From contig LLCB01000611.1 of the NCBI GenBank assembly GCA_001414345.1, forward strand, positions 1 through 17,221: a stretch of 17,221 bases of DNA. Direction: 5' to 3'. Of this stretch, positions 1-9,269 are shown piece after piece. Both the position numbers and the translations under genes were made by a program. The notes below the pieces were generated by a model. That model searched no databases. It saw only the letters and a list, made by a program, of their open reading frames with translations, and was not told the origin of the DNA. This DNA is from Hymenoscyphus infarciens. Taxonomy: Eukaryota > Ascomycota > Leotiomycetes > Helotiales > Helotiaceae. Positions within the stretch are counted from its first letter, which is position 1. The number at the start of each line of letters is the position of its first letter.

Positions 1-914
1 TTAGTAACTAAAAAGTATTAATAATTATTATTAATAGTAAATAATCTAGACTTATTATACTCTTAGCTACTAAAAAGTATTAATAATTATAATAAATAGT
101 AAATAATCTAGACTTATTAGCCTCTTAGTAACTAAAAAGTCTAGATATACTAGACTTATTAGTCTTTTAATAACTAAAAAGTATTAATAATTATTATAAA
201 TAGTAGATAATCTAGACTTATTAGCCTCTTAGCTATTAAAAAGTCTAAATATACTAGACTTATTAATCTCTTAGTAACTAAAAAGTATTAATAATCTTTA
301 TAAATAGTAAATAATCTAGACTTATTAGTCTTTTAGCAACTGAAAAGTCTAAACATACTAGACTTATTAGTCTTTTAGTAACTGAAAGATATTAATAATT
401 ATTATAAATAGTAAATAATCTAGACTTATTAGTCTTTAAGTAACTAAAAAGTCTAACTATACTAGATTTATTAGTCTTTTAGTAACTAAAAGGTATTAAT
501 AATTATTATAAATAGTAAATAATCTAGACTTATTAGCCTCTTAGTAACTAAAAAGTATTAATAATTATTATAAATAGTAAATAATCTAGACTTATTAGCC
601 TCTTAGTAACTAAAAAGTCTAAATATACTAGACTTATTAGCCTCTTAGCAACTAAAAAGTATTAATAATTATTATAAATAGTAAATAATCTAGACTTATT
701 AGCCTCTTAGTAACTAAAAAGTAATAATAATTATTATAAATAGTAAATAATCTAGACTTATTAGCCTCTTAGTAACTAAAAAGTCTAAATAATCTAGACT
801 TATTAGCCTCTTAGTAACTAAAAAGTATTAATAATTATTATAAAAAGTAAATAATCTAGACTTATTAGCTTCTTAGCTACTAAAAAGTCTAATTATACTA
901 GACTTATTAGTTTC
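1..914. repeat. Two-length satellite array (62-bp L and 42-bp S units)
   Basis: Seventeen tandem units all begin with a TTAGTAAC-like word and end in GCCTC, GTCTT or a close variant. L units (62 bp): 1-62, 63-124, 167-228, 271-332, 375-436, 479-540, 541-602, 645-706, 707-768, 811-872. S units (42 bp): 125-166, 229-270, 333-374, 437-478, 603-644, 769-810, 873-914. Every unit has exactly one of these two lengths, and the sum is exactly 914. Both share the left part (TTAGTAACTAAAAAGT) and the right part (TAGACTTATTAG plus ending). Between them L has 30 bp containing the palindrome TAATAATTATTA, and S has 10 bp. The array starts at base 1, so it probably continues outside the window. CpA and TpG are almost absent (five or so in 914 bp). 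No coding role is visible. A RIP-mutated minisatellite of unknown origin; unit boundaries are certain, function is not. Confidence 0.97.
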
Positions 915-1147
915 TTAGCTACTTAAAGATCTAAATATCCTAGTCTTATTATTCTCTTATTTACTAAAAAATTATTATAAATAATTAAGTATTCTAGACT
1001 TATTAGCCTCTTAGCTACTAAAAGGATTAATAATTCTTATAATATTCTAGACTTTTTAGTCTCTTAACTTATTAGTCTTTTAGTATTCTAGACTTATTAG
1101 CCTCTTAGTTATAAAAAAGTCTTAATAATTATTAGACTTATTTTTTC
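915..1147. repeat. Decayed edge of the satellite array
   Basis: The unit pattern goes on with loss of length control. 915-956 is a diverged S-like unit of 42 bp, 957-1010 a 54-bp unit, and 1011-1063 a 53-bp unit. 1064-1104 is a fragment with two partial starts, and 1105-1147 a last 43-bp S-like copy ending in TTTTTTC. The words CTAGACTTATTAGCCTC and TTAGCTACTAAAA keep it recognisable. Decay at one edge is usual for tandem arrays, where unequal exchange homogenises the interior but not the margin. Confidence 0.85.
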
Positions 1148-2442
1148 GTAAAAAGTCTAAATTAGATTAATTATTCTATACTATAGAGACTTAATACGTT
1201 CTCTACTATATCTAGGAGAATATACTAGCTACTACGCTAAGCATAAGTTCGTAAGCTTAAAAGGGAGAAAAGGTTTAATTATTATATACAAAACTCCTAG
1301 GTTCTTCGTATCCCTAACGCTAATAACGCTATTACTCTAAAAATCCTAATATAATATATTAAATATTCCTACACTACTAGATAAAGATTAAAGATAAAGA
1401 TTTAACTAAATCTAGCGAAGGTTAGTACTAGATATAATACTAGTTAAGTTTTAATTAAGCTACTATATACATTTTCATCGTCGTCTACTAGCATAGTTAC
1501 TCTTTTAAGGTAAAAACCTCTCTTATCTTTTAAGAATTAATCTATTTCTTTACCTATTAGTATATACTAAAATACACAATGGTTATTACCTACCTAGAGT
1601 TAATTCCATATTACCTAATATACTATAGTATACGTCTTTATAATAACTTTCGTTACTCGAAATTCCTTCGCAGTATATACTTTAAGGATACGCTTCATTA
1701 TTATAGCTATTTTCAATATAATCCTCATTACTATTATATATTAGAAAGGGAGCGTTATAGTCTAAAACCTCTAGTTCATAGGGAGTTTTAGTTAAGAGCA
1801 AGTACTACTAGCTTATTCCTAAGAAACTCTAGTTATAAATAGTCTACGTAGGTTAGCTATTTAACATAGAAGCTATAATAGGTATATACTAGCTAGTCTA
1901 TAACAAGACTAAGGTGGATAATATATATTCCTACTTATATAAATTTAGATTAGCTTATTTGCCTTTTAACACTTAAGTAGGATCTAGCCATTTTACTATT
2001 AAAGCAGCCTATTTAACCTTATCTCTATTTATAATATATTCTCCCTTTCTCTTTATTACTATTACTTTTATTTTAATAAAATTATTCACTTTCTTCCTAT
2101 ATAACCTTAAAAATTCTGTTTATAGATTAATATATACAGAAGTCGCTCTAATTTATAATCTCTCAAATAACTCCTAAATCTTCTCGCGGTTTTCAGTCCC
2201 GTCCTTACTAATAATATTAAACTCGTGTATAAATAAAATAATTTACCTTTATATAGGAAAGGGAAATAAAAATCGTTTTAACACATATATCTCTTTCTAG
2301 TTAATCCTATTAACTTAAAGTAATAATCTCTTAATATTTTCTACTTTAATAGTATACTCTAAGGAGCCTATAAGGTATCTTTTAGTAACTCTTCTCTTCT
2401 TAATATTAAACTACTCTCTAATTAACTCGTGGTTTTAGTAAT
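1148..2442. other. Gene-free AT-rich DNA with a lightly mutated patch
   Basis: No gene is supported. Between about 1280 and 2240 there are some 27 CpA/TpG sites, against three in the 1320 bp from 3541 to 4860, so RIP was weaker or the DNA was inserted later. The only ATG frame of any size lies here (1579-1791, plus, 70 codons, tyrosine-rich because TAT and TAC are abundant, A at -3 and G at +4). The minus strand of the same place (1804-1589) is also almost open, with one TAA in 72 codons. Openness on both strands at once points to fewer RIP-made stops, not to a gene. No family is recognisable in either frame. Sequence such as CTCGCGG and CAGTCCCGTCC (2184-2206) is GC-rich for this window. Confidence 0.6.
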
Positions 2443-2538
2443 CTATTAATATTAGAGTATAATTTCGCCGCTAATCTATCTTTTCCTACCCTATTAATAT
2501 TAGAGTATAACTTTATTACTAATCTATCTTTTCCTACC
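2443..2538. repeat. 48-bp tandem duplication
   Basis: Two adjacent 48-bp copies (2443-2490 and 2491-2538) are identical except for six transitions in one short block. Copy 1 reads TTTCGCCGCT where copy 2 reads CTTTATTACT. Five of the six are C to T or G to A going from copy 1 to copy 2, and both CpG of copy 1 have become TpA. The length is a multiple of three, and the plus-strand frame starting at 2422 is open for 49 codons through both copies (to 2568), which makes a 16-residue repeat. This could be a relic of an in-frame protein repeat, but the frame has no ATG and is closed by stops on both sides. Confidence 0.9.
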
Positions 2539-2641
2539 CTATACTTTATTAAGTTTAAGAATAGAAATTAAGATGTTTTATATAGCCTATGTTTTAGATA
2601 TTAGCAGAGGACGATGGTTTTTTTCGTTTTAAGGGTTTAAA

Positions 2642-2699
2642 GGGCGAGTTCAAAGAGCGGGTTCGAAGGGCGGGTTCGAAGAGAGTAAAGGGGTTCAAA
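2642..2699 (+). repeat. 13-bp G-rich tandem repeat
   Basis: Three 13-bp units stand head to tail: GGGCGAGTTCAAA (2642-2654), GAGCGGGTTCGAA (2655-2667) and GGGCGGGTTCGAA (2668-2680). A diverged fourth follows, ending GGGGTTCAAA at about 2690-2699. G+C here is more than twice the window average and CpG and CpA are kept, so the repeat was probably never RIP-mutated or arose afterwards. GGTTCGAA is the core of the tRNA B-box/T-arm, but there is no tRNA body around it, so I do not call a tRNA. Confidence 0.85.
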
Positions 2700-3163
2700 A
2701 CTCAGGGTTTTTATAGGCCTTATATCTAATTTTATAGACTTTAAATCTATATTACCTCCTCGCCCTTTGCCTATTAAACATTCGTAATTAAAGAACTTAC
2801 TATACTATTAAACGTATTAAGCGTTTTAAACATAGCGCCGAGAGAAGCTAGTATATAGAATCTAAGTATTCTATTAGGCTATTTAAAGGCTAGTAGTAAA
2901 TAAGGAGATTTATATAAGGTCGTTTTAGAGAACCTTATAGTATATATATTTATTCTATAAATACTTCTTATTCTAGCTATTTCTTATAATTACTTGTTTT
3001 TAAGCTTCTTTAAAAGAGGGTATAATAATATACAGGTATAATACTAGAATTAAAGGTTTAAAAAACTAGTATTAAAAGAATACGTTTAAGTATCTAGTAA
3101 TCGATAATTCTTTACTAGTAGAGCTAGCACTATAAGGGCTAGACTCGTAAACCTAGCCTTATT

Positions 3164-3191
3164 CGCGACCGGCTTAGTCCACGTGTCACGT
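3164..3191. other. Small GC-rich island with a perfect palindromic core
   Basis: CGCGACCGGCTTAGTCC is followed by ACGTGTCACGT (3181-3191), a perfect 5-bp inverted repeat around a single T that overlaps the E-box CACGTG (3180-3185). Three CpA/TpG sites sit within a few bases of each other, next to long stretches with none. It may be the un-mutated end of an element or a chance survivor; no function is assigned. Confidence 0.55.
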
Positions 3192-3329
3192 TATATATTA
3201 ATAAAGCTTAAATTAGAATTATAATACTAAGCGTAGTATTTTCTAAACGTCTCTTAGCTTACTACTACTTTTTAGTACGCTTTACTAAAACGAAGTAAAA
3301 ACTATTTATAAACCTACTCTTATTCTTAT

Positions 3330-4955
3330 AATTATTTAATAACTATAAGATAAAATAGTAAAAAATTATTAGAGATTTAAAAGTTACTAAATAAAAGACT
3401 TCTTAATATAAAGTCTTTATTTAGTATTATACTATTCTTATTAGTAGAAGTTAATAGAATACTAAAAAGTAAGAGTTACTTTTTTAGATATAAGATAATC
3501 TAGATTATATATCTATTTTAAGAAGTAATATTATAGATATTAGAAAAAGAGCTAATAATAATACTCTTTATACTTAGAATTATAATATAAAGCTAAAGAC
3601 TTAAAATAAAAGCGAATATTTAAAGTAAGCTTTACTCTAGCTTATATTATAAATTTATCTCTAAGCTATAAAAGAGAATTATTATAAAAGTTATTACTTT
3701 ATAAAAGTCTTAATATTAAAAGTTAAATATAAGACTTTAGAGTAATAGAGATAAGAGTAAAAACCTATCTAAATTATCTTTTTAATAAGTTTTATATAAT
3801 ATTAGTTACTTTTTTAGAAAAGAAGAATTAAAGTTTAAACTTATATCTAAAATTATAATATAATATATTAAATTAGTAAAGTGTTTTCTAAAGAAAGATC
3901 TATTAAAAGTTATATTTCTAGATACTATAGTAATATATATAAAACTAGATAGAAGAGCTAATTTAAACTAGTAGAAAACGAATAAGTATTATTATAAAGC
4001 TATATAATTAGAAATAGTTAAGAGATAATCTAATAGATAATTCTTTAGTACTATTTATCTAAGTTCTTATTAAAGTCTCTATTAAATATATAAGTTTAAA
4101 ATAAAATAAGAGATTAAGAATATAGAAACGTATTTCGCTAAAGTTAATATAATATAGCTATATCTTATAAAAACTAAATTTAATTAATAGAAAAGAAGAT
4201 ATACTAAGCTAGTAAAGAATATAAATTAACTAGAAAGAAATACTTTTCTATAAAAAGTAGTATATAAGTATAAAAATAAAAATAAAAGAAAGAGAGAGAG
4301 AGAGAGAGTAGTAATAGCTTAGCTAAAGCTCTTTTCTTAATATAAGAAGTTATATAAGAAAAAAAGAGATAAAATTATATACTTAGAATACTAGCTTATA
4401 TTCTTATAAAATCACTTAAGAGATTTTATACTATTATTCTATTTAGTAACTTCTTTATTCTACTTAGTTACTAGATATAAATCTAATAAAGTAGATATAA
4501 GCTATATATCTAAAAATAGCTTTATAAGAGAAGAGTATAACTTAGAAATAAAGTAGATTTAAAATATATATAAGAAGAAGAGTAGAACTAGATACTCTAG
4601 AGTATAATAGATAATATAATAATAAGATAAAAAAAAACTCTTTAAACAATTATAAATTATAAGAAAGATAATAATTTCTATAAATAAAGTATTTAGTTCT
4701 ATTACTTTTTATATAATAATACTTATTTTTATATAATATATATATAATAAAGATAAAAAAAGAAAGTTATATTTAAGTAAGAAAAGAAGCTAAGAATTAG
4801 CTAAGAACGCTTAGAAAAGACTAGGCCGAGTATAGACTAGATATATATACGAACTTATATCTTATCTTATCTAGTAAGTATCTCTAATAAATCTTACTCT
4901 AAGTAGTAATAGTTAATTTATTAGTTAATTCTCTAAACCTTAAAGATCTCTACTA
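3330..4955. other. RIP-saturated, purine-rich block
   Basis: From 3541 to 4860 I find only three CpA/TpG sites (near 3882, 4412 and 4646) but seven CpG. The plus strand is purine-rich (for example 38 of 60 bases in 4201-4260). Such asymmetry suggests an old plus-sense coding region rich in Lys, Glu and Arg codons, for example a transposon protein. TAA and TAG now interrupt all frames, and I recognise no domain. It is probably a relic of a repeated element, because RIP acts on duplicated DNA. Confidence 0.55.
4291..4308. repeat. (AG)9 microsatellite
   Basis: Nine perfect AG units, preceded by AAAGAA, inside the purine-rich block. It contains no CpA or TpG and so is immune to RIP. Confidence 0.95.
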
Positions 4956-5040
4956 TCTCTCTCTCTAATTACATTATATATATATAGATATCTACTATAC
5001 TAAAACGACCGTGTATATATAATATAATTAGAGGGGGGGG
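4956..5040. repeat. 20-bp inverted repeat with flanking simple tracts
   Basis: The left arm 4963-4982 (starting CTCTAATTAC) and the reverse complement of 5014-5033 (starting CTCTAATTAT) agree at 19 of 20 positions. The one difference is C at 4972 (inside CpA) against T, a RIP-type change. The spacer is 31 bp (4983-5013). Outside the arms lie a TC tract (4956-4966) and a run of eight G (5033-5040), and (TA)6 covers 4975-4986. The structure could fold as a hairpin, or be the abutting ends of two oppositely oriented copies of one element. It lies where the plus strand changes from purine-rich to pyrimidine-rich, which fits the second reading. Confidence 0.85.
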
Positions 5041-6900
5041 ATAGTACTAAATACTAAACTCTTTAATCCTCTTAACTATACTTATTAAATAGAGTATATC
5101 GCTGTTAAGCGTAGTTTTATTATATATAATTTAATACCTAATAAATATATTTCGACTATGCCTATAGTAATTTCGACTATATTACTCTAACTACCTCCTA
5201 TCTTAATATTAAACCCTTATAATTTCCTATTACTACTATAATCAACTTATTATTTAAATATACTTAATAATTTTTATTTATTATATTATTTCTTTATCTA
5301 GTAAATATACTAGACCTATATAGAGACCCTAGCCCCTATTCCTTCTATAGGCACTATAGGCATAGATTTTCTTACTAGAAGCCTCGCAAATCTAAATATA
5401 TCTACGAAAAACTTATATATAATAAATAACTTATAACAAATATATCTACTAGGATAAACAAATCCTTACAAAACCTAAAAGTAATAAGTAGCGGAATAGA
5501 CCACTAGTACTAGTATAAGCGTAGGATTATAGATTCACTATAGAAACCACTTAAAACTACTTAACCTAGATAGTATAATACTCCTTTATTATTCTATTCT
5601 CTTAGACTACGTTAATCATTTATTAGACTACTTATCTATATCTTTATTATCGATTTAGTACTCTCTATACCTAGCTTTTCTAACCTAAAGATCTTAGTAA
5701 GCTATATAAACGCTATTAACCTATACTAACTAACTTATATAAATATACTAGTAGAGGGTTTCTTAAGATAGAGACTCTATAACTAAGAAGGCGAGTTAGA
5801 TTATTAAGGAAAAACTCTCTATACTCGTCTACTTTAAATTAGTTACGTTATCGTATTAATCATAATAATAAAGATACTTAAAGGGGTTTCTCTTACCTTA
5901 CTAAGCCTTATAGTAATAGTAGTATAAGTATAAGATATTAATATAAAATATAAAAGTAAACACTCTTAGAACATGCTACCTCTCTACTACTTACTCTATC
6001 TACTCTATCTAGCAATTATTTATAAAATCTAAATAGGGATTCTATAGATATACCCTTCTACTAGTACTCTATACCTAAAGAGTATATAAAGGACTTGCTC
6101 GATTCTACTATTAAGAGCATACCTTCTACAAGCGTATAGGTTCCTAGAACTCGAGTTCTTAGATAGCTAGCTCCTTTTATACGCTCTTCCTAAAGAAGAA
6201 AGTTAGCTTCCCTTATATATATACTCTAAATAAACGTACCTAGAACACCTACTCTATCTATCTAGCTATCTTCTACCTTATCTTCTTACTTCTCTTCTCT
6301 CTTACCTTCCCTTAATAATTAGTAAAAGGAACTACGTAAAACCTAGTAGCTATTTAAAGAAAGCTTAGCCTTAAATTATAATATATCTTAAGAACCTTTA
6401 AAAGCATAGTAGCCGTTAGACGAAGAGTTAAAACATAATTTAGCTTCCCTTCTTTTATATTACTCTTATAACTCTAATATTTTTATATATAAGTAGGTAT
6501 TAGAATCATCTATAGGTTAGTCTAGTCGAGTAAGAAAACAGAAGCCTTCCTCTCTTAAGTTAGCCTCTATAAGTTATTCTATTATTTATATATTATAGCT
6601 TTATTAATAGAAATAGCCTAGATAGAAATAGCCTAAGTAACTTAATCTTATAAAAGAAAACCTTGATAGACTTTCTATAGCTTTCGCTATTACTTAATCT
6701 CCCTCTCTATTAAGTTTACTAGTAATATTAAATTCTTCGAGTTTATATTAATCGCCTTTTCTAGTATATATTTAATACTCTATAATAGATTATACCTAAT
6801 AGTTATAGAGAAGAAAACCATAGAAGAGAACTAGCATTTAGTATACCGAGTTACCTAGTAGTCTTCTAGGAATTAATATACCCTCTTTACTATAGTTAGA
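5041..6900. other. RIP-mutated, mostly pyrimidine-rich block
   Basis: No gene. The plus strand is pyrimidine-rich in much of the stretch (only 14 purines of 60 in 6241-6300), so any old coding sense would be on the minus strand there. A lightly mutated patch at 5340-5550 has about nine CpA sites. The plus frame from 6670 (ACT TTC TAT) is open for about 57 codons to a TAG near 6830, has no ATG and shows no recognisable domain. Confidence 0.5.
5345..5362. repeat. 9-bp perfect tandem duplication
   Basis: CTATAGGCA occurs twice in direct succession. Both copies keep their CpA, so the duplication is unmutated or younger than the RIP of the surroundings. Confidence 0.8.
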
Positions 6901-7700
6901 CATATTTAAATACCTCTCTTTATCTGATTTAGATATTCTAGATATAAGACCTTATACTTCTAGTTTATCCTCTAAAAGCTTAATTATTAGTATAGTACTT
7001 ATAAACAACTTAGCTCTAAGTATTTTAGGATTCTTAAACCTTCTCTCTACTAAGTAGGATATATAGTTTAAGATATACAACTTTTATTATAAAGACTTAA
7101 TAGAGAATGTTTTTAATAGCTATTAGTAATTTTTAATAATAATTAATTTAATCTACAACTATCTACTAATTTTCCTAGTAGATATAATAGATAATATTAA
7201 TATTACTTAAACTAGTTAGACGTTTAAAGATAACTATAGTAGTAAGCTAGTATATTAGTTTCTTTTTATATAGAAGTTATTCCTTTTAACTATATATATT
7301 CCTAAGAGTCTAACTAAGGATTCTAATTAGATATATTACAACTCTAAACTTAAGAGAATTATTAGTAGAGTTATTCTATAACCTATGTTTTTATTACTAG
7401 TAACTAACACGTTCGTCGAGTCTTATAAAACGTAATAACACTAATATATAAAAGTTACATTTAGCTAAATTAATATAAAGATAGATAATAATAAAAAACT
7501 ACTATTTAAAAATTAGCTACCTCCTATTAACTTTACTACTTAAGAGGTATAGTTAAGTAAGAAATAAAGATATCTAGCTATATATATAAATAGTTATATT
7601 AGATTTTTAATTAATACCTTTTCCTTAAAGTAATAATATACCCTAACTTACCTTAATCTCTTTATTATTAACTATATTATACTAAGTATTACTAATAAGA
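6901..7700 (+). pseudogene. Possible decayed copia-type reverse transcriptase (weak)
   Basis: In one plus-strand frame (codons starting at 7181, 7310 and 7382) scattered codons are in the order expected for a Ty1/copia reverse transcriptase. GAT AAT ATT AAT ATT (7190-7204) would be an Asp-Asp-Ile-Asn-Ile core if AAT is a RIP product of GAC. A Leu-Thr-Lys-Asp-Ser stretch (7310-7324) stands about where copia has its Leu-Ser-Gln motif. Pro-Met with unmutated codons (7382-7387) stands about where copia has Thr-Pro-Met. Against this, the Tyr before the Asp pair is missing, the Thr-Arg-Pro-Asp motif is not convincing, and stops are as dense as elsewhere. If real, it is a dead relic of an LTR retrotransposon; no LTRs were found. 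Confidence 0.15.
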
Positions 7701-9004
7701 TATAACAACTAAAAAGAAGGCGTAAATTAAGAGAGGTAGAGGAGAGGGCTTTAGTATTAGGTCATAGAATATTTACTACTAGTTAATAGTAGAATACTAA
7801 AAACGAAGATAAAAACCTAATCCTTTAAGCTCGTTGCTATAGTATATCTAATACTATTATATTAGAAGATTTCTATTCTAATATAAGAGTGTTTTTAAGG
7901 TTTATAAGTAAAGATACTACTAATCTTACTAAGAAGGTAGCTAAAGATAATTATAAAGTTTTTATTAACTAGGAAACCTTTATTTTCTTATATACTATAT
8001 AGAGTAATAGTTATACTATATATTACTATTTTACTAAAATTAATTTCTCTAAACCTAAGAACTTATAATATAAATAGTATTATTCTTACATTTTAGCTAA
8101 GTTAAAGAGTAGAAATAGATTATAATATAATTAAATCTAGTATATATTCTTAGCTATTAATTAATAGTAGTATATAGAAAGATTACCTACTCTTAAGAGA
8201 TTCCTTAACTATATATTTAATACTATAGAAGACCTAGTAAGCTCGATTACGTTAATCAAAGAATACTTAAAGGAATTTCTTTTTATATATAACTCTATTA
8301 AAGCTTAAAGCTCTTAAGAGTATATAAGGCACGCCTAAAATTCGATAAGGAGGTTACCTTAACATTGTTTTTCGGTTTATTAAATAGGTAGATAATTAGT
8401 TATAAGGTTATAATTAGAGGGTTTATTAATAATAGCTTAGATTCTTCGTAACCGGTTTATATTTTATATATAATTTTAGAGAGCACTAATTACTAGATAT
8501 AAAAAGTAATTAAAGCTTCTTCTTAACTTATTATACAATAGTAGCTTTTGTTAACAGCTAAATAGTAATAAGATAGTATAGATAAGAGAAAAGTGAATTT
8601 TAAAAGATATAACTAGTAGGTAGATCTTAACTACTACTAAGCCTAAATTTTTAGAACTTAGCTTATGTAATATTCCTTTTATATATTTAGTAGTCTTAGT
8701 TTTATTAGAAAAGAGCACTTATTAGTTAATAGCTACTAAGATAGCTAAAATTAATCCTCTTAGTACTAGTAGCTTCTATACTAGCTCTTTCGTTCTAGAA
8801 GCGAGATTAGGACTTTATTATAAGGGTTAGAAAGTAGAATCTTAGTAAGAGTTATACTTAGAAGGAGTAGTATTTAGGAGAGTAGGATCGTATTTCTTAA
8901 GAGTAATTCTTAGAACAGCTAACATACTTACCCTCCCTCTAAACAGAATATAGAGTATATAGACATTTAGTATAGTATAGCAGCTATACACTTATATTCT
9001 ATTT
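7701..9004. other. Gene-free RIP-mutated DNA
   Basis: No gene and no recognisable relic. CpA/TpG sites are thinly scattered, many of them TGTTT or AACA (near 7893, 8362, 8367, 8550, 8555). The end (8820-9018) is richer in A and G on the plus strand. Confidence 0.5.
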
Positions 9005-9123
9005 AAGAGGAAGGAGAGTAGTATAGCTATGTTTATCTTTTTACTTTTCTCTTATTTATAGTTCTTATTTCTACTTCCTTTTCCTTCTCCTCTTTATTTC
9101 TCTCCCTCTCCTCCCTATCCTCT
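9005..9123. other. Purine run followed by a long polypyrimidine tract
   Basis: A pure purine run of 14 (9005-9018) precedes a tract from 9074 to 9123 in which only two of 50 bases are purines (A at 9096 and 9117). CT-rich tracts are common in fungal promoters and in LTR U3/R regions. Here no start codon or frame follows that would make it a promoter of a living gene, so it may be a relic promoter, or simply one strand of a mutated purine-rich repeat. Confidence 0.55.
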
Positions 9124-9207
9124 ATATTTATATACTATATTTAGAAATATTGTTAATATCCTACTACTACTTCTCCTTTTCTTATCTCTAATAATTTCAA
9201 CATACTA

Positions 9208-9269
9208 CTTCTATTATAATCTATAACTACTTACGTCTTCTATTATATTCTATAACTAGTCTTCTATTA
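9208..9269. repeat. Imperfect tandem repeat, 29 + 24 + 9 bp
   Basis: Three successive starts with CTTCTATTA (9208, 9237, 9261). The first two continue with a shared CTATAACTA and end in TTACGT or GT. The repeat lies just downstream of the polypyrimidine tract and of an unmutated TGTTAAT at about 9145. Confidence 0.7.

Larger units (their letters stand above)
2539..3329. other. Gene-free RIP-mutated DNA with two GC-rich spots
   Basis: No open frame and no RNA gene is recognised. The stretch holds the 13-bp G-rich repeat (2642-2680) and the GC island (3164-3191), which are listed separately. TGTTT is kept at 2573, 2589 and 2994, and AAACA near 2778 and 2828. From about 3200 on CpA and TpG disappear almost completely. 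Confidence 0.5.

Noticed and set aside
1..1147. CRISPR array
   Set aside because: Units are directly contiguous with conserved interiors and no unique spacers, and the DNA is of fungal type.
1579..1791. 70-codon ATG-started frame as a real gene
   Set aside because: It is the only such frame in 17 kb, is tyrosine-rich because TAT/TAC are abundant in RIP DNA, matches no family I know, is opposed by an almost open minus frame, and has no promoter or conserved feature. Its good start context is not enough.
2655..2680. tRNA T-arm or B-box of a tRNA gene
   Set aside because: GGTTCGAA is present twice as part of a 13-bp tandem repeat, but there is no D-arm, anticodon stem or acceptor pairing around it.
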